From Astrocystis sublimbata (taxonomy: Eukaryota > Ascomycota > Sordariomycetes > Xylariales > Xylariaceae), in contig JAJNNY010000054.1 in NCBI GenBank assembly GCA_022453515.1, positions 1 to 64,000 of the forward strand: DNA of 64,000 nt, given 5' to 3'. The translations under genes and the position numbers were made by a program. This document shows positions 22,594 through 33,695 of this stretch, piece after piece (the stretch's first letter is position 1; every line of letters begins with the position of its first letter). The notes beneath the pieces are model-generated. The model saw nothing but the letters and a program-made list of their open reading frames with translations, ran no database searches and was not told the DNA's origin.

Positions 22594-23361
22594 TTACTCT
22601 TTGTGCATCTTGTTCGGTACGGCACTTGAATCCTTTATTGACTTGAAAATCCACGCTGGCGTCTCCTCGATTTCCTCCGTCTCGGGATTTAGGGACATGA
22701 CCCATATGGTTTCTGACTCGATGCTCCTTTTCAGGGCCCTGATCTTCTCATACGCAATTTCACAGACTCTCACAGTACCGGTTGGGGAACTAGTAAGACT
22801 GGTCGCAATCTCGGCATCAGTTGCATGCGGGGTTGCGGATAGACCTGCGAGCTCCCGCAATGCCTCGGGGCTGTCGACAGGATCATGGCTAGTGATCACG
22901 ACTGGAAAGCGTATTTCGGGTCTTGGTTGGGGGTTGCCGTCTTTCAAAGACCTGACCACCCACGCGGTCCTCCTGACCGGCTTCTTGGTCTCTTCGTCCG
23001 GAAAGAGAACGATGATCGTGTGCCATTTGGTGCGATCTTTAAGGAGCTTGAGCTGATTCCATGAGACATCGCAGATCCTCACATCTCCAACTGTCGAGCC
23101 ACTTATATCGTTGATTCTCTCAATTTCGGCTACCTGGGGAATGTCGGGTAGGTCTATCAGCTCCTGCAGCGCCTTAGGACTGCTGAGGAGGCCATCGCTG
23201 CTGATTACGACTGGAAATCGTTTTTCGGGCTCTCGGTACCCTGCATTGTGTGCGGCGATTGCGGACTCCCAGACTCCCTTCTTCCAAGGGAAGCGAGAGT
23301 CACCTCGGTTCAGAGATTTGATCCTCGACTTTCCGAGTTGAATCCTTAAGTCTTGTGTCAT
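22594..23361 (-). CDS. Hypothetical protein made of two tandem homologous domains
   Basis: Single exon, 255 residues from the ATG at 23361 (context ATCAAAATGACA). An in-frame start at 23589 exists, but the extra 76 residues look like translated leader. The family is not recognised. The protein contains two copies of a roughly 95-residue unit. Copy one begins RFPVVISSDGLLSSPKALQE and has GDVRICDVSWNQLKLLKDR and TAWVVRSLKDG. Copy two begins RFPVVITSHDPVDSPEALRE and has GTVRVCEIAYEKIRALKRS and PAWIFKSIKDS. The shared pattern is RFPVVI(S/T)S...SP.AL.EL, G.VR(I/V)C(D/E), then a (W)(V/I).(K/R)S(L/I)KD close. This is a clear internal duplication. No catalytic motif, signal peptide or membrane segment was seen. 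A MITE-like element lies 220 bp upstream. Confidence 0.6.
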   Translation of the reverse strand: MTQDLRIQLGKSRIKSLNRGDSRFPWKKGVWESAIAAHNAGYREPEKRFPVVISSDGLLSSPKALQELIDLPDIPQVAEIERINDISGSTVGDVRICDVSWNQLKLLKDRTKWHTIIVLFPDEETKKPVRRTAWVVRSLKDGNPQPRPEIRFPVVITSHDPVDSPEALRELAGLSATPHATDAEIATSLTSSPTGTVRVCEIAYEKIRALKRSIESETIWVMSLNPETEEIEETPAWIFKSIKDSSAVPNKMHKE

Positions 23362-23579
23362 TTTGATGCAGGTTGATTGAGGGCAGAATAGCTGCAGATC
23401 TGGATTCAAGGTATGGTTGGAGGGAAATGCACAGATAGATGGGTTGATATGCGGCAGAACGACAGTAAAAGTTATTGTTGAGTGAATGTTTGTTGTAGGA
23501 TTAGGGTTATTGAAGGGCGTTGTTGCTTGTGTCCAGGACTCCAGGGCGTGGTCGTTGCAGGTGATGGTACTAAGTACCT

Positions 23580-24171
23580 TAGCGTTCAAGGCTGGGTAGC
23601 AGGAGCGGTAAATTTACGGTAAATTTACCGCTTGTTATACGGAGCGGCTCAGAAAAAGTAGTGGGATAGTTGCCGTTTATTATTTGGAGCCGCTCCCATT
23701 TCTGAGCCGCTTAATCGATTTTGAACCGCTCATGAACCGCTCCCGCCTCGCCCACTACGCATACTTACTACTACCAGCCAGCCCTCGCCAGCCCTCACTA
23801 CGTCTGCTTGCCTCCAGCTCGCCAAGGAACATCCCTACACGACTGCACGAGTCAGCCTTCGAAGTTTCTTTACGCCTACACCTAGGGCTCTATTACGGTC
23901 GGGGAATAGTTTATTCCGTTCGGAGTTCAGTACTTTAGCGGAAGGATTTATAGCTGTCGTAGGATCTATTGATTTACGGGCTTGAACTGGACTATAACCT
24001 AACAGAGCTGCTTCTATTTTGAACCGCTCCCGGACCTTGAACCGCTCCCAGATTTGAGCCGCTCCACTATTTAAACGGTCAGGTTAACGGCTTACTTCTA
24101 GGAGCCGTAAGTGCTACGGCTCCTTCTTTGGAGCGGTAACTTTACCGTTAAGCCTACCCCCCTAGACGCAG
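23580..24171. mobile_element. MITE-like non-autonomous DNA transposon
   Basis: About 590 bp bounded by direct repeats CTAAGTACCT (23570-23579 and 24172-24181). The ends form imperfect inverted repeats: GCGT..AGG..GGGTAG near the left end matches the reverse complement of the right end. Further in, both ends carry ACGGTAAA(T/G)TTACCGCT. The interior holds at least nine copies of GAGCGG / CCGCTC in both orientations (for example near 23600, 23642, 23690, 23728, 23744, 24020, 24038 and 24130). Such subterminal repeats are typical of hAT-type elements. No transposase is encoded; the longest open frame is about 84 codons. Because AGGTACCT-like words are common here, the flanking repeat may be partly coincidental. 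Confidence 0.5.
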
Positions 24172-24181
24172 CTAAGTACCT

Positions 24182-24893
24182 AGGTAGGTAAAAGTGGGAC
24201 CGACGCTACGAAGGTACGTACTCCCAAGGTTGTCAGTTGCTGTGCAGACCAAGGCAACTTGCAGTTGGCTGGCGGCTAGTAGGTTCCCTGGAAGTTTGCA
24301 AAGAAGTATGGTTCACTGAGATGCCATAGGTAATGGGGGGCCCCTATTATTCTACTATAGTGTTAGTTTGATCTAATTACCTATGTGTGTTGACGTTGGT
24401 TTTAAGAAACTTTAGAACCAGCAGGAGGGCTGACAGGTAGGTAGGTAGTTAATAACTAGTTATTTGGCCGTGATGAAAGCAACAGCAGTATATTATCTAC
24501 TTGCGTTGGTAACTCCAGGGCACCCAGGCAGCCGTGTCGGTTTGACTATCTACTTTCATTGTTACCAAAGCATTAACTGGCGTCTTCTCTGAGCAGTAAG
24601 GACTCAATCAGTGAATGGCTAGCTTCGCAATATTGCTGAGCGGTTCATTACGTGCGATGCATTGAATAATTCATAGGCGTAGTAAACAGTTGATACATAC
24701 AATTAATAGTGAATATGTCGTCTACATTTACGACTATAAAGGCACTGTTTGTCCACGCCCTTATGATACTAACTTGGACTCTGATCATCAGAACAACCAA
24801 GTCACTCAGTTCACTGTCCAAACTGCCAAACAGTTGTTAAGTTCTCTTTGCATTGCGCCTCTTATAATCATTGTGTCACTGCCATTCTTCACC
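24182..24893. other. Amidoligase upstream region
   Basis: These 712 bp between the MITE-like element and the amidoligase start hold AGGTAGGTA microrepeats (24183-24190 and 24437-24450) and presumably the promoter. Nothing else was seen. Confidence 0.4.
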
Positions 24894-26290
24894 ATGGCAT
24901 CAAGCCCTCTGCCTTACCTTGTATTTGGGCTTGAGATGGAGTCCCTCATCCGCCCCAGAAGTCGAAATGTGTTCACAAATCTAGCACAGAGAAACTGGGA
25001 CGACGAGATGATGCCATGCAGCAACAGTACCAAAGATACGCGAGACCATCGAAGGAACCGATCGATTATGCGTGAGCAAATCGCCTACGATCTGCAACGA
25101 AACAATGTTCGCGCTATCTCTGGTGAAGCTGCCTTAGACACCGAGGACTTTAGGCAGTGGACTATTGCCGACGAGTCATCTCTCAATGAAGTGGGAGACT
25201 TCTGTACGGCAGAACTCTGTAAATGCATAGTGGAATGGCGCTAATGTGTTTTCCTTAGGGCGAGTAGAGTTTGTCTCGAGAGCTTTCCTAACAACAGAGA
25301 ACTGGCAAGTAGAGGTGGACAAAGTCTTCGAGGTTCTGCAGGAAGATTGGGAGATCCATCTCACCCATGGCTGTTCAATGCATGTCCACGTGTCGCCAGG
25401 CATCATGGTTGATGGATTTATGAAGGGGCAAAGATATACCATCGAACATCTCCGGCGACTTGTGAAAGCGATTGCCCTCTTCGATGATGCCACAACCAAA
25501 ATCATGCCCAGAGAACGAAAGGAAAATCCATGGGCAGAGTCGAACTTTCAGGGCTCAAAAGTCCCCATCCAACTCAAGCAACTATACTCCTTGGTTCCAG
25601 CTCAAACATGGGCGCCTTTGTTCAACAGAATCGACCAACTCAAATGGCCGAACTTAGTTTTCCAGGCACTGGGTGAAAACCGATATTTGTCATGGAACTT
25701 CTCCAATATTTCCGATAGCGGTACTGTGGAGTTTAGACGCCCCCCTGGGGTGATCAATGCAGTACAAGCAAAGCATTGGGTGGCAGTGGCACTTGGGTTT
25801 GTTTCCTCTGCTCTGGGGAATAACATGGAGCGCTACACGAACTTCAACCACTACCTCCGGATCGACGAACTTCTCCCCTTCTTGCAAAGCGGGATCCAGA
25901 GGTTGGCGCCAACCTGCGGTGGTGCATTGAGACATGAAAGGATCAGAGAAGATCTCAGCAACCCTTACGGCTACACGTCTGCTGAGATGCAAGATGTTGA
26001 AAGGAAAAAGCTTGAGAAGAAGGAAAGCCCGTTTGCTGTCAAAGTGCGTAACAAATCCCAAGGCAGTATTTCTACCAGCTTGTTCGAAAATTAGCTAACC
26101 GACAACATAGGTCAGCTCACGTCCAAATAGTCCGGCGTCCAGGGTATCAGGCTCTCGTAGTGCTCATTCTTCTGCCTCCGGCAGCTCTCCTGGCGCTCGT
26201 TCGCATACTTCCAACGGCTCTCCCGGCGTCCGCTCGAATGTCCCTGGCAACGCGAGCAGTTCCAGTAAAATGAGACCGTGTGGTTTCTGA
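24894..26290 (+). CDS. Putative amidoligase enzyme (Amidoligase_2-like)
   Basis: Three exons: 24894-25203, 25259-26043 and 26111-26290. Introns are 55 and 67 bp, the second with an ideal CTAAC branch and ATAG acceptor. The product is 424 residues. Reading through the second intron would stop at 26094, but the spliced frame continues openly for 60 residues. Features: an N-terminal LVFGLEMESLIRPR strand, the glutamate-rich pattern that opens the amidoligase fold; RVEFVSRAF; CSMHVHVSPG, the conserved histidine motif; WNFSNISDSGTVEFRRPPG near the end of the fold. Amidoligases are ATP-grasp/GCS-like enzymes that form amide bonds between amino-acid or peptide substrates. The fungal members are largely uncharacterised. 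The last about 60 residues are a Ser/Pro/Gly-rich low-complexity tail. The donor of intron 1 (GTACGG at 25204) could instead be GTAAAT at 25219. Confidence 0.72.
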
Positions 26291-27124
26291 GCTAGTTGGA
26301 AACTCGGCAGAATGAAGACCTGGAATTGTAATACTACAAGGAGGCTTTCAAGGTAAGCGACTTGGTCGCCTGTGCATATTGTTGCGTGTGTGAGCACACG
26401 AAGGAGCTATTTGGGTGTCAGAATCGTGTATATAAGGACTGGGCGACCCCAAGGATCTAAGGGAGCCACCATTGCGCTATTGTTTTTCTGGTTGCAAAAG
26501 CGCACACTTGCGAGAGAAATGGATAGAGGAAGTGCAATACTAGCAACACAAACCCGCATAGGCTCATTTTCACTGAATACAGGCATTCTCTGATCTGATC
26601 TGACATCTAAGCCTCAGACAAGTATAATGGTGGAATGCGCGGCTTATCCCATCGTTATTTCGGAACATCTAGATATCACCCAGACGAGGGCATTGTGCAA
26701 GTGTAGAAGCTAAGCTGCCATGTTCCAGTTTTGCCATATAAGTTGTGAATCATTTTTTTTCTTTTCGAAGTTGGCTACGCCGACTCGGCCGAGCCCAAAC
26801 AAAAGCAGCGGATATGCCAAGCCCACTCAATAGATCAATTCGTTCACTGTGCCTGTAAAACTTGAACTCGGCCCGCCCACTGTGCGGCGGCCTGTGCTGT
26901 GCCTCGAGTGCCCCTCATCCGCCAAGCTGCTGCTTCGGGGAGGAGCTACTCCCTACCTACCTCACCTCCCTTACCAACCTTACAAACAAACAAAATCGTA
27001 CAAAACAAAACCAGAACCTGCACACCTGCACAATTTTCAATTGACGGAACCAAGAACCGTCACATATCACCAATACCAGTACAGTCACCGGCATAGTTGT
27101 CTGGAAGCAAGCAAAGCAGCAACC
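26291..27124. other. Chorismate mutase upstream region
   Basis: These 834 bp hold a T-rich tract (26753-26765), and pyrimidine- and A-rich leader sequence from about 26940 that resembles the 5' leader of the next gene. No gene is supported. Confidence 0.4.
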
Positions 27125-28049
27125 ATGGATACCATTATCGACCTCAAAGACTCCTCGCAGGCCCTCGACCTCGCCAACATCCGATTCCAGCTCATGTAAG
27201 TGCCCGAGTGCCCGAGTGCCCCGGTCTGTCCAACCGTCACACCGCACCACACCATGGCAATTCACCCACCTACTAGACACAACATGTGCAAGCAGCTAGC
27301 TAACCTCTGTCCTCCCTCCTTCCAGCCGACTCGAAGACACAATCACCTTCCACCTGATCGAGCGCGTGCAATTCCCCATAAACAAGACCATCTACGTGCC
27401 GGGCGCCCTGAACCTAGCCGGCGCGGACCAGGACCTGAGCTTCATGGAGTGGTACCTGCGGGAGCAGGAGCGTCTGCAGTCGCTGATCCGGCGGTACGAC
27501 GCGCCCGACGAGTACCCCTTCTACCCGGACGTGTTGCAGACGCCGATCCTCAAGCCCCTCGACTACCCGCCCATCCTGCACCCGAACAACGTGAACGTGA
27601 ACGAGAAGATCAAGCGCTTCTACGTCGACACCTTCCTGCCCGCCGTTTGCCCGGATTTCGGGCGGGGTGACGCCGGCGAGTCCGCCGAAAACTATGGCTC
27701 CTCGGCTACCTGCGACATCGCCTGTCTGCAGGCCCTGTCGCGCCGCATCCACTTCGGCAAGTTCGTCGCCGAGTCCAAGTTCCAGTCCGACCCGGAGCTG
27801 TACAAGCGGCTGATCCAGGCCGGCGACCGCGACGGTATCGGCGAGTCCATCACCAATGCCGCTGTTGAGAAGCAGGTCCTAGCCCGCCTGCGCCTCAAGG
27901 CCGAGACCTACGGCACCGACCCCTCGTCGAGCAACACCAATCGTGTGGGGAAGATCAACGCCGACGCGGTCGAGTCTATGTACAGGGACTTTGTTATTCC
28001 CATAACAAAAGAGGTCGAGGTCGAGTACCTCATGCAGCGGTTAGAGTAG
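27125..28049 (+). CDS. ARO7: Chorismate mutase (AroQ, eukaryotic type)
   Basis: Two exons, 27125-27195 and 27326-28049, with a 130-bp intron (GTAAGT donor, TCCAG acceptor). The product is 264 residues; yeast Aro7 has 256. It opens [20 protein letters not shown] and continues [19 protein letters not shown], the helix 1 region with the active-site arginine. Later parts include [40 protein letters not shown], the regulatory and catalytic helices, and [13 protein letters not shown]. The enzyme converts chorismate to prephenate, the first committed step to phenylalanine and tyrosine, in the cytosol. The yeast enzyme is activated by tryptophan and inhibited by tyrosine through a site the family shares. 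The exon is GC-rich with strong codon bias, suggesting good expression. The 3' end faces BCP1, 212 bp away. Confidence 0.95.
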
Positions 28050-28261
28050 ATGGATAGTTGGCGGCATACAGACGAATAGATGGATTAAAACTGGCGTTTA
28101 TAGGTACGGCATGGCATGATGCATCGTATAACGGGAGAAAGCGATTGATAGACGGCATAGACGGAGACTCGTTCGGACGGACAGATAGTTAGATCGGACG
28201 AGGAATCTTGCTGGAATGCAATGCCATTGTTTGATTTTTGTTTTTGTATCCATATGGACCC

Positions 28262-29181
28262 TCACGAGGGAGGACTCAGATACTCTCCTACGGCCTTGAT
28301 AGCATCCGCGAACTTGCTAGCCTCAATCAAAATCATAGAGCCCTGGGGCATGACGCCCATCTCCTGAAACGCGCGCTTGCTGTCGGCCACGGCGTCGTCG
28401 ATCTTGGTGAAGGGGTAGCTGCCGTGGGCGACGGCGTGCTTCTGCAGCACCTCGTCCTCCGGGTGGAAGTGGTGGAGCGCGTGGCCGTCCTGCTTGCCCT
28501 TCTTCTTCTTGCGCTCCTCGTTCAGCGTCGACTCGATCTCGTGGTACGTCTTGGATACGATCAGGTAGTGTGTGAACTCATACGGCTCCTTGTCGTCGAC
28601 GGCGTCTTGGATCTCCTCGATCAGCATCGTGTACAGCGGCGGCGCGATCTCAGAGGGCACGTTGATCAGCCGCTCGGACAGCACCAGTCCGACGTGTTGG
28701 CCGGATGCTAGGAGCGGTGGTATCGAGGCCAGCGACTCGATGCCCTGGGCCTTTTCGCTGAGGTACGAGACGAGTTGCGCCATGGGCTTCTTCTCGCGGT
28801 GCTCCTGCACGTTGAGCGCGGTGACGAATGCGAAGGGGTCGGATTCCTCGCCGTCTGTCTTCACTGTCGAGCCGATGGAGGCTTGAGAGAGGATCAGGTC
28901 GGCGAGGGCCGAGACGTCGAATAGACTCGCGTCGACGTCGAAAAGCTGCCGTATCAGGGATTTCGTGCCGTGGAAGTCGATCTTCTCGTTGAAGTTGAAC
29001 CATTCGAAATCGACGTTGACCATGTCGAAGTCCTGTGGTCAATCACATGTCAGATTAGGGTATTGAGACGGGGTTGTCGGGATGGGTGTCGTCTGCTCAC
29101 CTCGTCCGAGCTGTCGCCGCTATCCTCCACCATCTTGTCGGCCGATGCGCCGTCGGCCTCTCTCGCTCTCTTTTTCGACAT
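28262..29181 (-). CDS. BCP1: BCP1 / BCCIP-family nuclear protein
   Basis: Two exons, 29181..29101 and 29032..28262, with a 68-bp intron, giving 283 residues (yeast Bcp1 has 283). The N-terminus MSKKRAREADGAS is basic and followed by an acidic stretch (SGDSSDED) before FDMVNVDFEWFNFNE, the signature opening of the BCP1/BCCIP fold. Further family segments are DFHGTKSLIRQLFDVDASLF, ALADLILSQASIGSTVKTD, LVLSERLINVPSEIAPPLY and a basic KKKKGKQ loop. In yeast Bcp1 acts as a chaperone for ribosomal protein Rpl23 and is needed for nuclear export of the kinase Mss4. The family is essential and conserved. The ATG at 29181 is the first in frame and follows a short leader. Confidence 0.92.
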
Positions 29182-30863
29182 AATTGGCTGGGAGGTTTGC
29201 GCGTTGCCTTTGAGAGCTTCACAAGTGGGTTATGCGCATTTGCCGGTGATGATTATTTGAGAATAGCAGAGCTTTGATAGATGTGATGTGTTTCCAGATT
29301 GTACTGTACTTAGATCTCTCACGGCGAGGGGAGCTTGCCTGCGGGTGGTTCTCGGGCACGTTGGGGAAGCGGTGTATCCAAAAAATTCTGCCATGCTGCC
29401 CCTCACTAGTCCCCTTTCGGACTGATAGCAGATGGGGAGCTTTCGATAAGCAGCCCTATGCCGCTACCTACATACAACATTGCTCTAGTGGAGGTTTCTT
29501 ACCTGTAAATCTGCTCATTTCGATTCGAGAATCCAACATCTCGGCCAATAAGCATGTGTTTATTTCGTGACTGCAGTTTTATGAATTTTTTGAAGTATGT
29601 GGCTGCATACCTGTGGCTAAGGTTGATTGATTGATTGAAGGAACCTCGGGTCCTAGGCGAGCCTAGGTACCCGTGCAGTATCGTGGAGCTCTCCCGTACA
29701 GTGCATGCATGTTGGCTCAGAAAAGCAAGAGCTGCCGAGGGTTTTTCGGCCGAGGTTGGCTGGGCTACAACGTTGGAAGAGAGCTGGAAGATAGATCGGC
29801 GCTCAATTTCCAACTCACGCATCACCTGATCAATAATGCAGTGAAAATCGGAAAGTTACATATGTTAATAGCAGCGATCGGCGTCTTGCTTTCAGCTTCA
29901 GCTTGGGCACAGAAATAGAGGTTTATTTTAGGGTGCCCGAAAACTCAGGGCTCCAGTACCAAGAACTCACACCTCTTCACCACTCAGGAGTATTAATATC
30001 TGAGTACCGCACAGACGTACTGTAGATGAAAAACCACACAATGTCGGCTTGCTCACGTAATGCCTCGCCTCGGCAAGCACCTAAGTATTGTGAGTCGACT
30101 CCATGGCATCCATATTACAACTGCCGTGCCGACTGATCCATCTTCAACTCCAGCGCACTCTGTCTCCCGCGTCTATTTTTGTGTACGAGTCTATTTGTGT
30201 GTATATCGGCGGCCAATTTGGGCGACTGAGGCAATAGTTCAACAGCTCAACATGCAAAGAGCATTTCTCTTAGGTAAAAGGAATCGAGATGGATGCAGTG
30301 AGTGGTATGTATGTACTATGTATATGGTTATTTTGGTGCGTGAGACTAAAAGCATACATGTAGTACAAGCCGAACGATACCACCACGACGGTGAGCGAGC
30401 TGCAATGCAGCCGTCTGAATGCAGGCGTAAGTAAAGTAGTACACAAGCTGACAGACAGACAGACAGCCAAGGGTGCCGTTGTAGGTTGTGGAGAGATTTA
30501 GCCGAGATGGTTTGGCGGGATCGAGACTAACTAATTGACTGACCCTCGACTATGTAGGCAACTAATGCGAAGCTGACCTACATTACATGAAATCCAACCT
30601 TGAGTGAGGTGAGGTACTTTGCATCCTCCTGTGACTACCTACTGTACAGGAATGAACTACTGCAGGCAGGAGATTTCCCTCCTTCATCGTGACTATCAAA
30701 CTACATACAGCACCTAGTTTTGCTTTGATGTGCACAGATGCTGTCATGCTGCGCTGATTATTGGCGTCAGTGGCTTTTGTATGTGTGTGTGTTGCCTGTC
30801 GGCTTCCGTCATCGACTTGACGATCGCGGGACCTGGACCATGCTGGTGAAACGAACGGTACCT

Positions 30864-30884
30864 CCTAACCTAACCTAACCTAAC
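30864..30884 (+). repeat. CCTAA tandem repeat (about four units)
   Basis: Four consecutive CCTAA units. The period is five bases, so it is not the six-base fungal telomere repeat TTAGGG/CCCTAA. Confidence 0.8.
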
Positions 30885-32115
30885 AGCGGGGAAGAGGCTG
30901 GCTCCGGTCTGCTGGGTTGCTTGCTGCCACTGGGCTCGGCTGGTTTATGGCAGGACAAGGGATGATCCATCTCCATCTCGTTGTGTGTGTGTGCGCGAAT
31001 CTCTCGCAAGGTTACCCCATGTTTGTTGCTCTCAACGTTGGGCAAGGTACATAGACACACACGTCTTAATTGCTCGGATTAAGTCACCTGAACAGGGCTC
31101 GACAAGCTTTCCTAACAAGCCTTCACCCATGTCTCTTGTCAGGAACAGGCTTGCCGTCTGTAAAGCGCTGTCTGTAGGTATTATCAGTGAACATTTCGCA
31201 TATACCGACCTACGTAGCGATCAAGCAATTTTCAAACTTTTCCCTAGGTTAATCCTGCCTAATTCAGTCCTCACCAACCCAGGCGGGTCAGGATCCCGGC
31301 ATATTGGTTAGGTGCCGACATCGTTGCCCTCAAGGCTCGCTTTTTCATCCCATGCTTCCCCGAAGCGAAAATCTGGGGACAAGGTAGGTAGGTACATGAG
31401 GTGCGTAGGTAAATTAGATTGCAATGCAGTGTGCATGCCGCGGCCGGCAGGCACGTGTGAGGAAATATCCGCCAGTCGGGTTCTGTCTGTCTGTCTGTCC
31501 AGGAAGAACCCAGCAGATCCAGCAAGGGAGAAAACCCGGCCCGATTTCTGGGTGGTCGTCGAGGTTAATAATAGCATGACATCACTTCAGCCTGTTTGCT
31601 TAGACTGCCTGCCACTCACTTACTTAGTAACCGTCGATATGGGAAGAGTTCGCGTTCCTGCATCGTCTCTCTCGGCAAGTGTTAGTCGCCCAGGCTGTCA
31701 TCTAGATTGATAGGTATGTTTCACAAGAGATGCAATTGGGACAGTTATGTGGTTGTTGTGTAAATAAGTTTGATTGGAAAAACGCAATGCGATTGATTAT
31801 CAAAGGGGTATAGAACTCGGGAAGCGCATTATCCTTCCTTGCCACGCCATCTTCCCCAAACTATTATTGATTTGTATGCAGACAGACAGACAAAAACCAT
31901 CAAATCGTTTTTGACAATATGCGCCGGTAGGTTTCAATTCCGTGGTGAGACCCACAGATGCATTGGATCATCTGATCCAATAATGCTCCTTTCCCTGAGA
32001 TCCTTCTCAACTCTAGACTCGTTCTAGAACCCAGTGGTCCTAGAGAAACATTATTTTCCGTCGGTTCGACGGGATCCCGTACTTCTTCTTGTGTGGAAGC
32101 GATGTCGCATAAGAC

Positions 32116-32136
32116 GGGGGGGGGGGGGGGGGGGGG
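32116..32136 (+). repeat. G homopolymer, 21 bases
   Basis: An unbroken run of 21 G on the plus strand in the gene-poor region. The length is likely variable and hard to sequence. Confidence 0.9.
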
Positions 32137-32754
32137 TATAAAGAATTTTGCTTCTCGATCCCGATAAACAAGGCGAATGTAACTTCGCAATCCCCAAACT
32201 ACCTGATCTTTTCTTTCTTCTTTGTTCCCGATGAAGATATGCGAGAAAGAGCCAAGCCTGGCCTAGTCCAAGCCCGAATACAGAGCAGCAGCAAGCCTTG
32301 TTCATGCAGCCATGTCCAATTAATAAATGCGTGATGTAGGTTTGTAGAAAAAGTCATTAGGTTTTGAAATAAGCGAAACGCCGTCGCTTCTGTCCCGCAC
32401 GGACATGACATGACAAGGTGGTAGATGGCGCCATATAGTGGGAGGGAAAAACCTCCGGCCGTTTTTTATCCCCTTTCTGATCCTCTGCGTTGGGGCTGCG
32501 GTTGCACTGCGAGAGGATCACGTGGGAGGAATTCAGGTGATTGTAGGTAGATGGAAATACCTGATATGTGGGTTGGGCGGAGCTGCAGGTCTAGCCTGCG
32601 ATGCAGTCGATGGATGGATGGACTATTAGAGGGGTGGGTGGGTGTATGTATGGCCCCAAAGAAGAACGCGACCGAAAGAAAGGCCTGCGCACGAACCCTT
32701 CTCTCACATCCAATCCATCCACCCACCTGCTTGCTTGCCTGCTTGTGCCTGCAC

Positions 32755-33695
32755 TTAGATGTCGTGGAAGGATGGCCGTTCCGTGTCAGGCGTGGCTGCA
32801 GGCGTCAGTTGCAGGCCTAGGCCCACCACGGCATGCCCCGAGCTCATGGACTTGAAGTGTTTTTGCCTGCCGTCGGCTCCCAGACCCATGCCGCTGTTGC
32901 TGTTGGTGCTGGCGCCGGTACTCTCCTGGATGATCTCCCGCCTGGCCATCTCGATGTCGTGCCTGGCCTGCTTGATCAGCGGCGGATCCCACAGCGGCAG
33001 GATGCGGTACCCCAGGCTCTCCATCATGCAGCGCTCCGTGAAGTTGACCTGCTCGCACGTCCACACGTCGTTGCCCCAGCTCGACACGAAGTACTGCGTC
33101 GGGCTCTGCATGTCCTCGACGAACTTCTCCGCGATCATCAGCGCCGCCATGATGATGATCTCGGGGAACACCGAGTTGATGTGCGTCGCCTGCGTCGGCG
33201 CCGACGGCATTGTGTGTCGCTTCGACGTCGGCTGGCTCGGGCGGTTGAGAGGGAAGGCCACCCGCCACTTGCGCGAGAACTTGGAGCTCAGGGAGTCTAG
33301 TATGCACACGGCCAGGGCGATGATGTCCATGGGTAGGTTGGCTCGTGCGAGTATCTGCTGCACCGTAGGGATGGAGGGGGTGATGAATGAAGCTCCCGGA
33401 GGCAACATCCTTGCGAGGTGGGCGGCCGGTCCTATGCAGGTGTCAGGACGTGCATGCAGGATCACCGTTGAGAAGAATGAAATCATCCTGGGCAAAACTG
33501 ACCTAAATATTGTGAAATTGGTCCGTCGGCATCGTCGAAGGATACTCTGGGACTTTGGTTCGCCGACGAGGTGCGAGACGAAGGCGGAGGCGTGGGCAGG
33601 TTGGATAGCGGCTTGTAGAATTGCCTGAAGTAGCTTTCGTCGAATTCGAAATCATCGTCCACCGGTGCCAGCGAGAAGCTCTTAGTGTGGCCCAT
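32755..33695 (-). CDS. Cyclin-domain protein (Pho85-cyclin/G1-cyclin-like)
   Basis: Two exons, 33695..33503 and 33431..32755, with a 71-bp intron (GTCAGT donor, CCTGAC branch, ATAG acceptor), giving 289 residues. The N-terminal 65 residues are Ser/Pro-rich. After the splice, GPAAHLARMLPPG leads into a cyclin box: VQQILARANLPMDIIALAVC is followed by FPEIIIMAALMIAEKFVEDM and WTCEQVNFTERCMMESLGYR. The IAEK.VED..P pattern with a following WN/WT..E motif is typical of the cyclin N-terminal fold in fungal PCL/G1-type cyclins. Such cyclins direct a CDK, often Pho85, in cell-cycle or nutrient control. The exact partner cannot be named from sequence. The C-terminus is a Gly/Ser/Thr-rich tail ending TPAATPDTERPSFHDI. 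A TATAAAA element lies at 33954-33960. Confidence 0.75.

Larger units (their letters stand above)
29182..32754. other. Gene-poor region with simple repeats
   Basis: No gene is supported in these 3.6 kb. Open frames are short, overlap on both strands and lack splice or domain signals. Simple repeats are frequent: TG-rich tract (30778-30793), CCTAA x4 (30864-30884), ACAG repeats (about 30450-30470 and 31881-31892), CTGT repeats (31483-31500) and a 21-base G run (32116-32136). AGGTAGGTA words occur at about 31384-31396. Confidence 0.5.

Noticed and set aside
23362..23589. 76-residue N-terminal extension of the tandem-domain protein
   Set aside because: The translated stretch looks like leader sequence, and the ATG at 23361 has a better context just before the structured part.
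30864..30884. Possible interstitial telomere repeat
   Set aside because: The unit is CCTAA (five bases), not CCCTAA, and only about four units are present.
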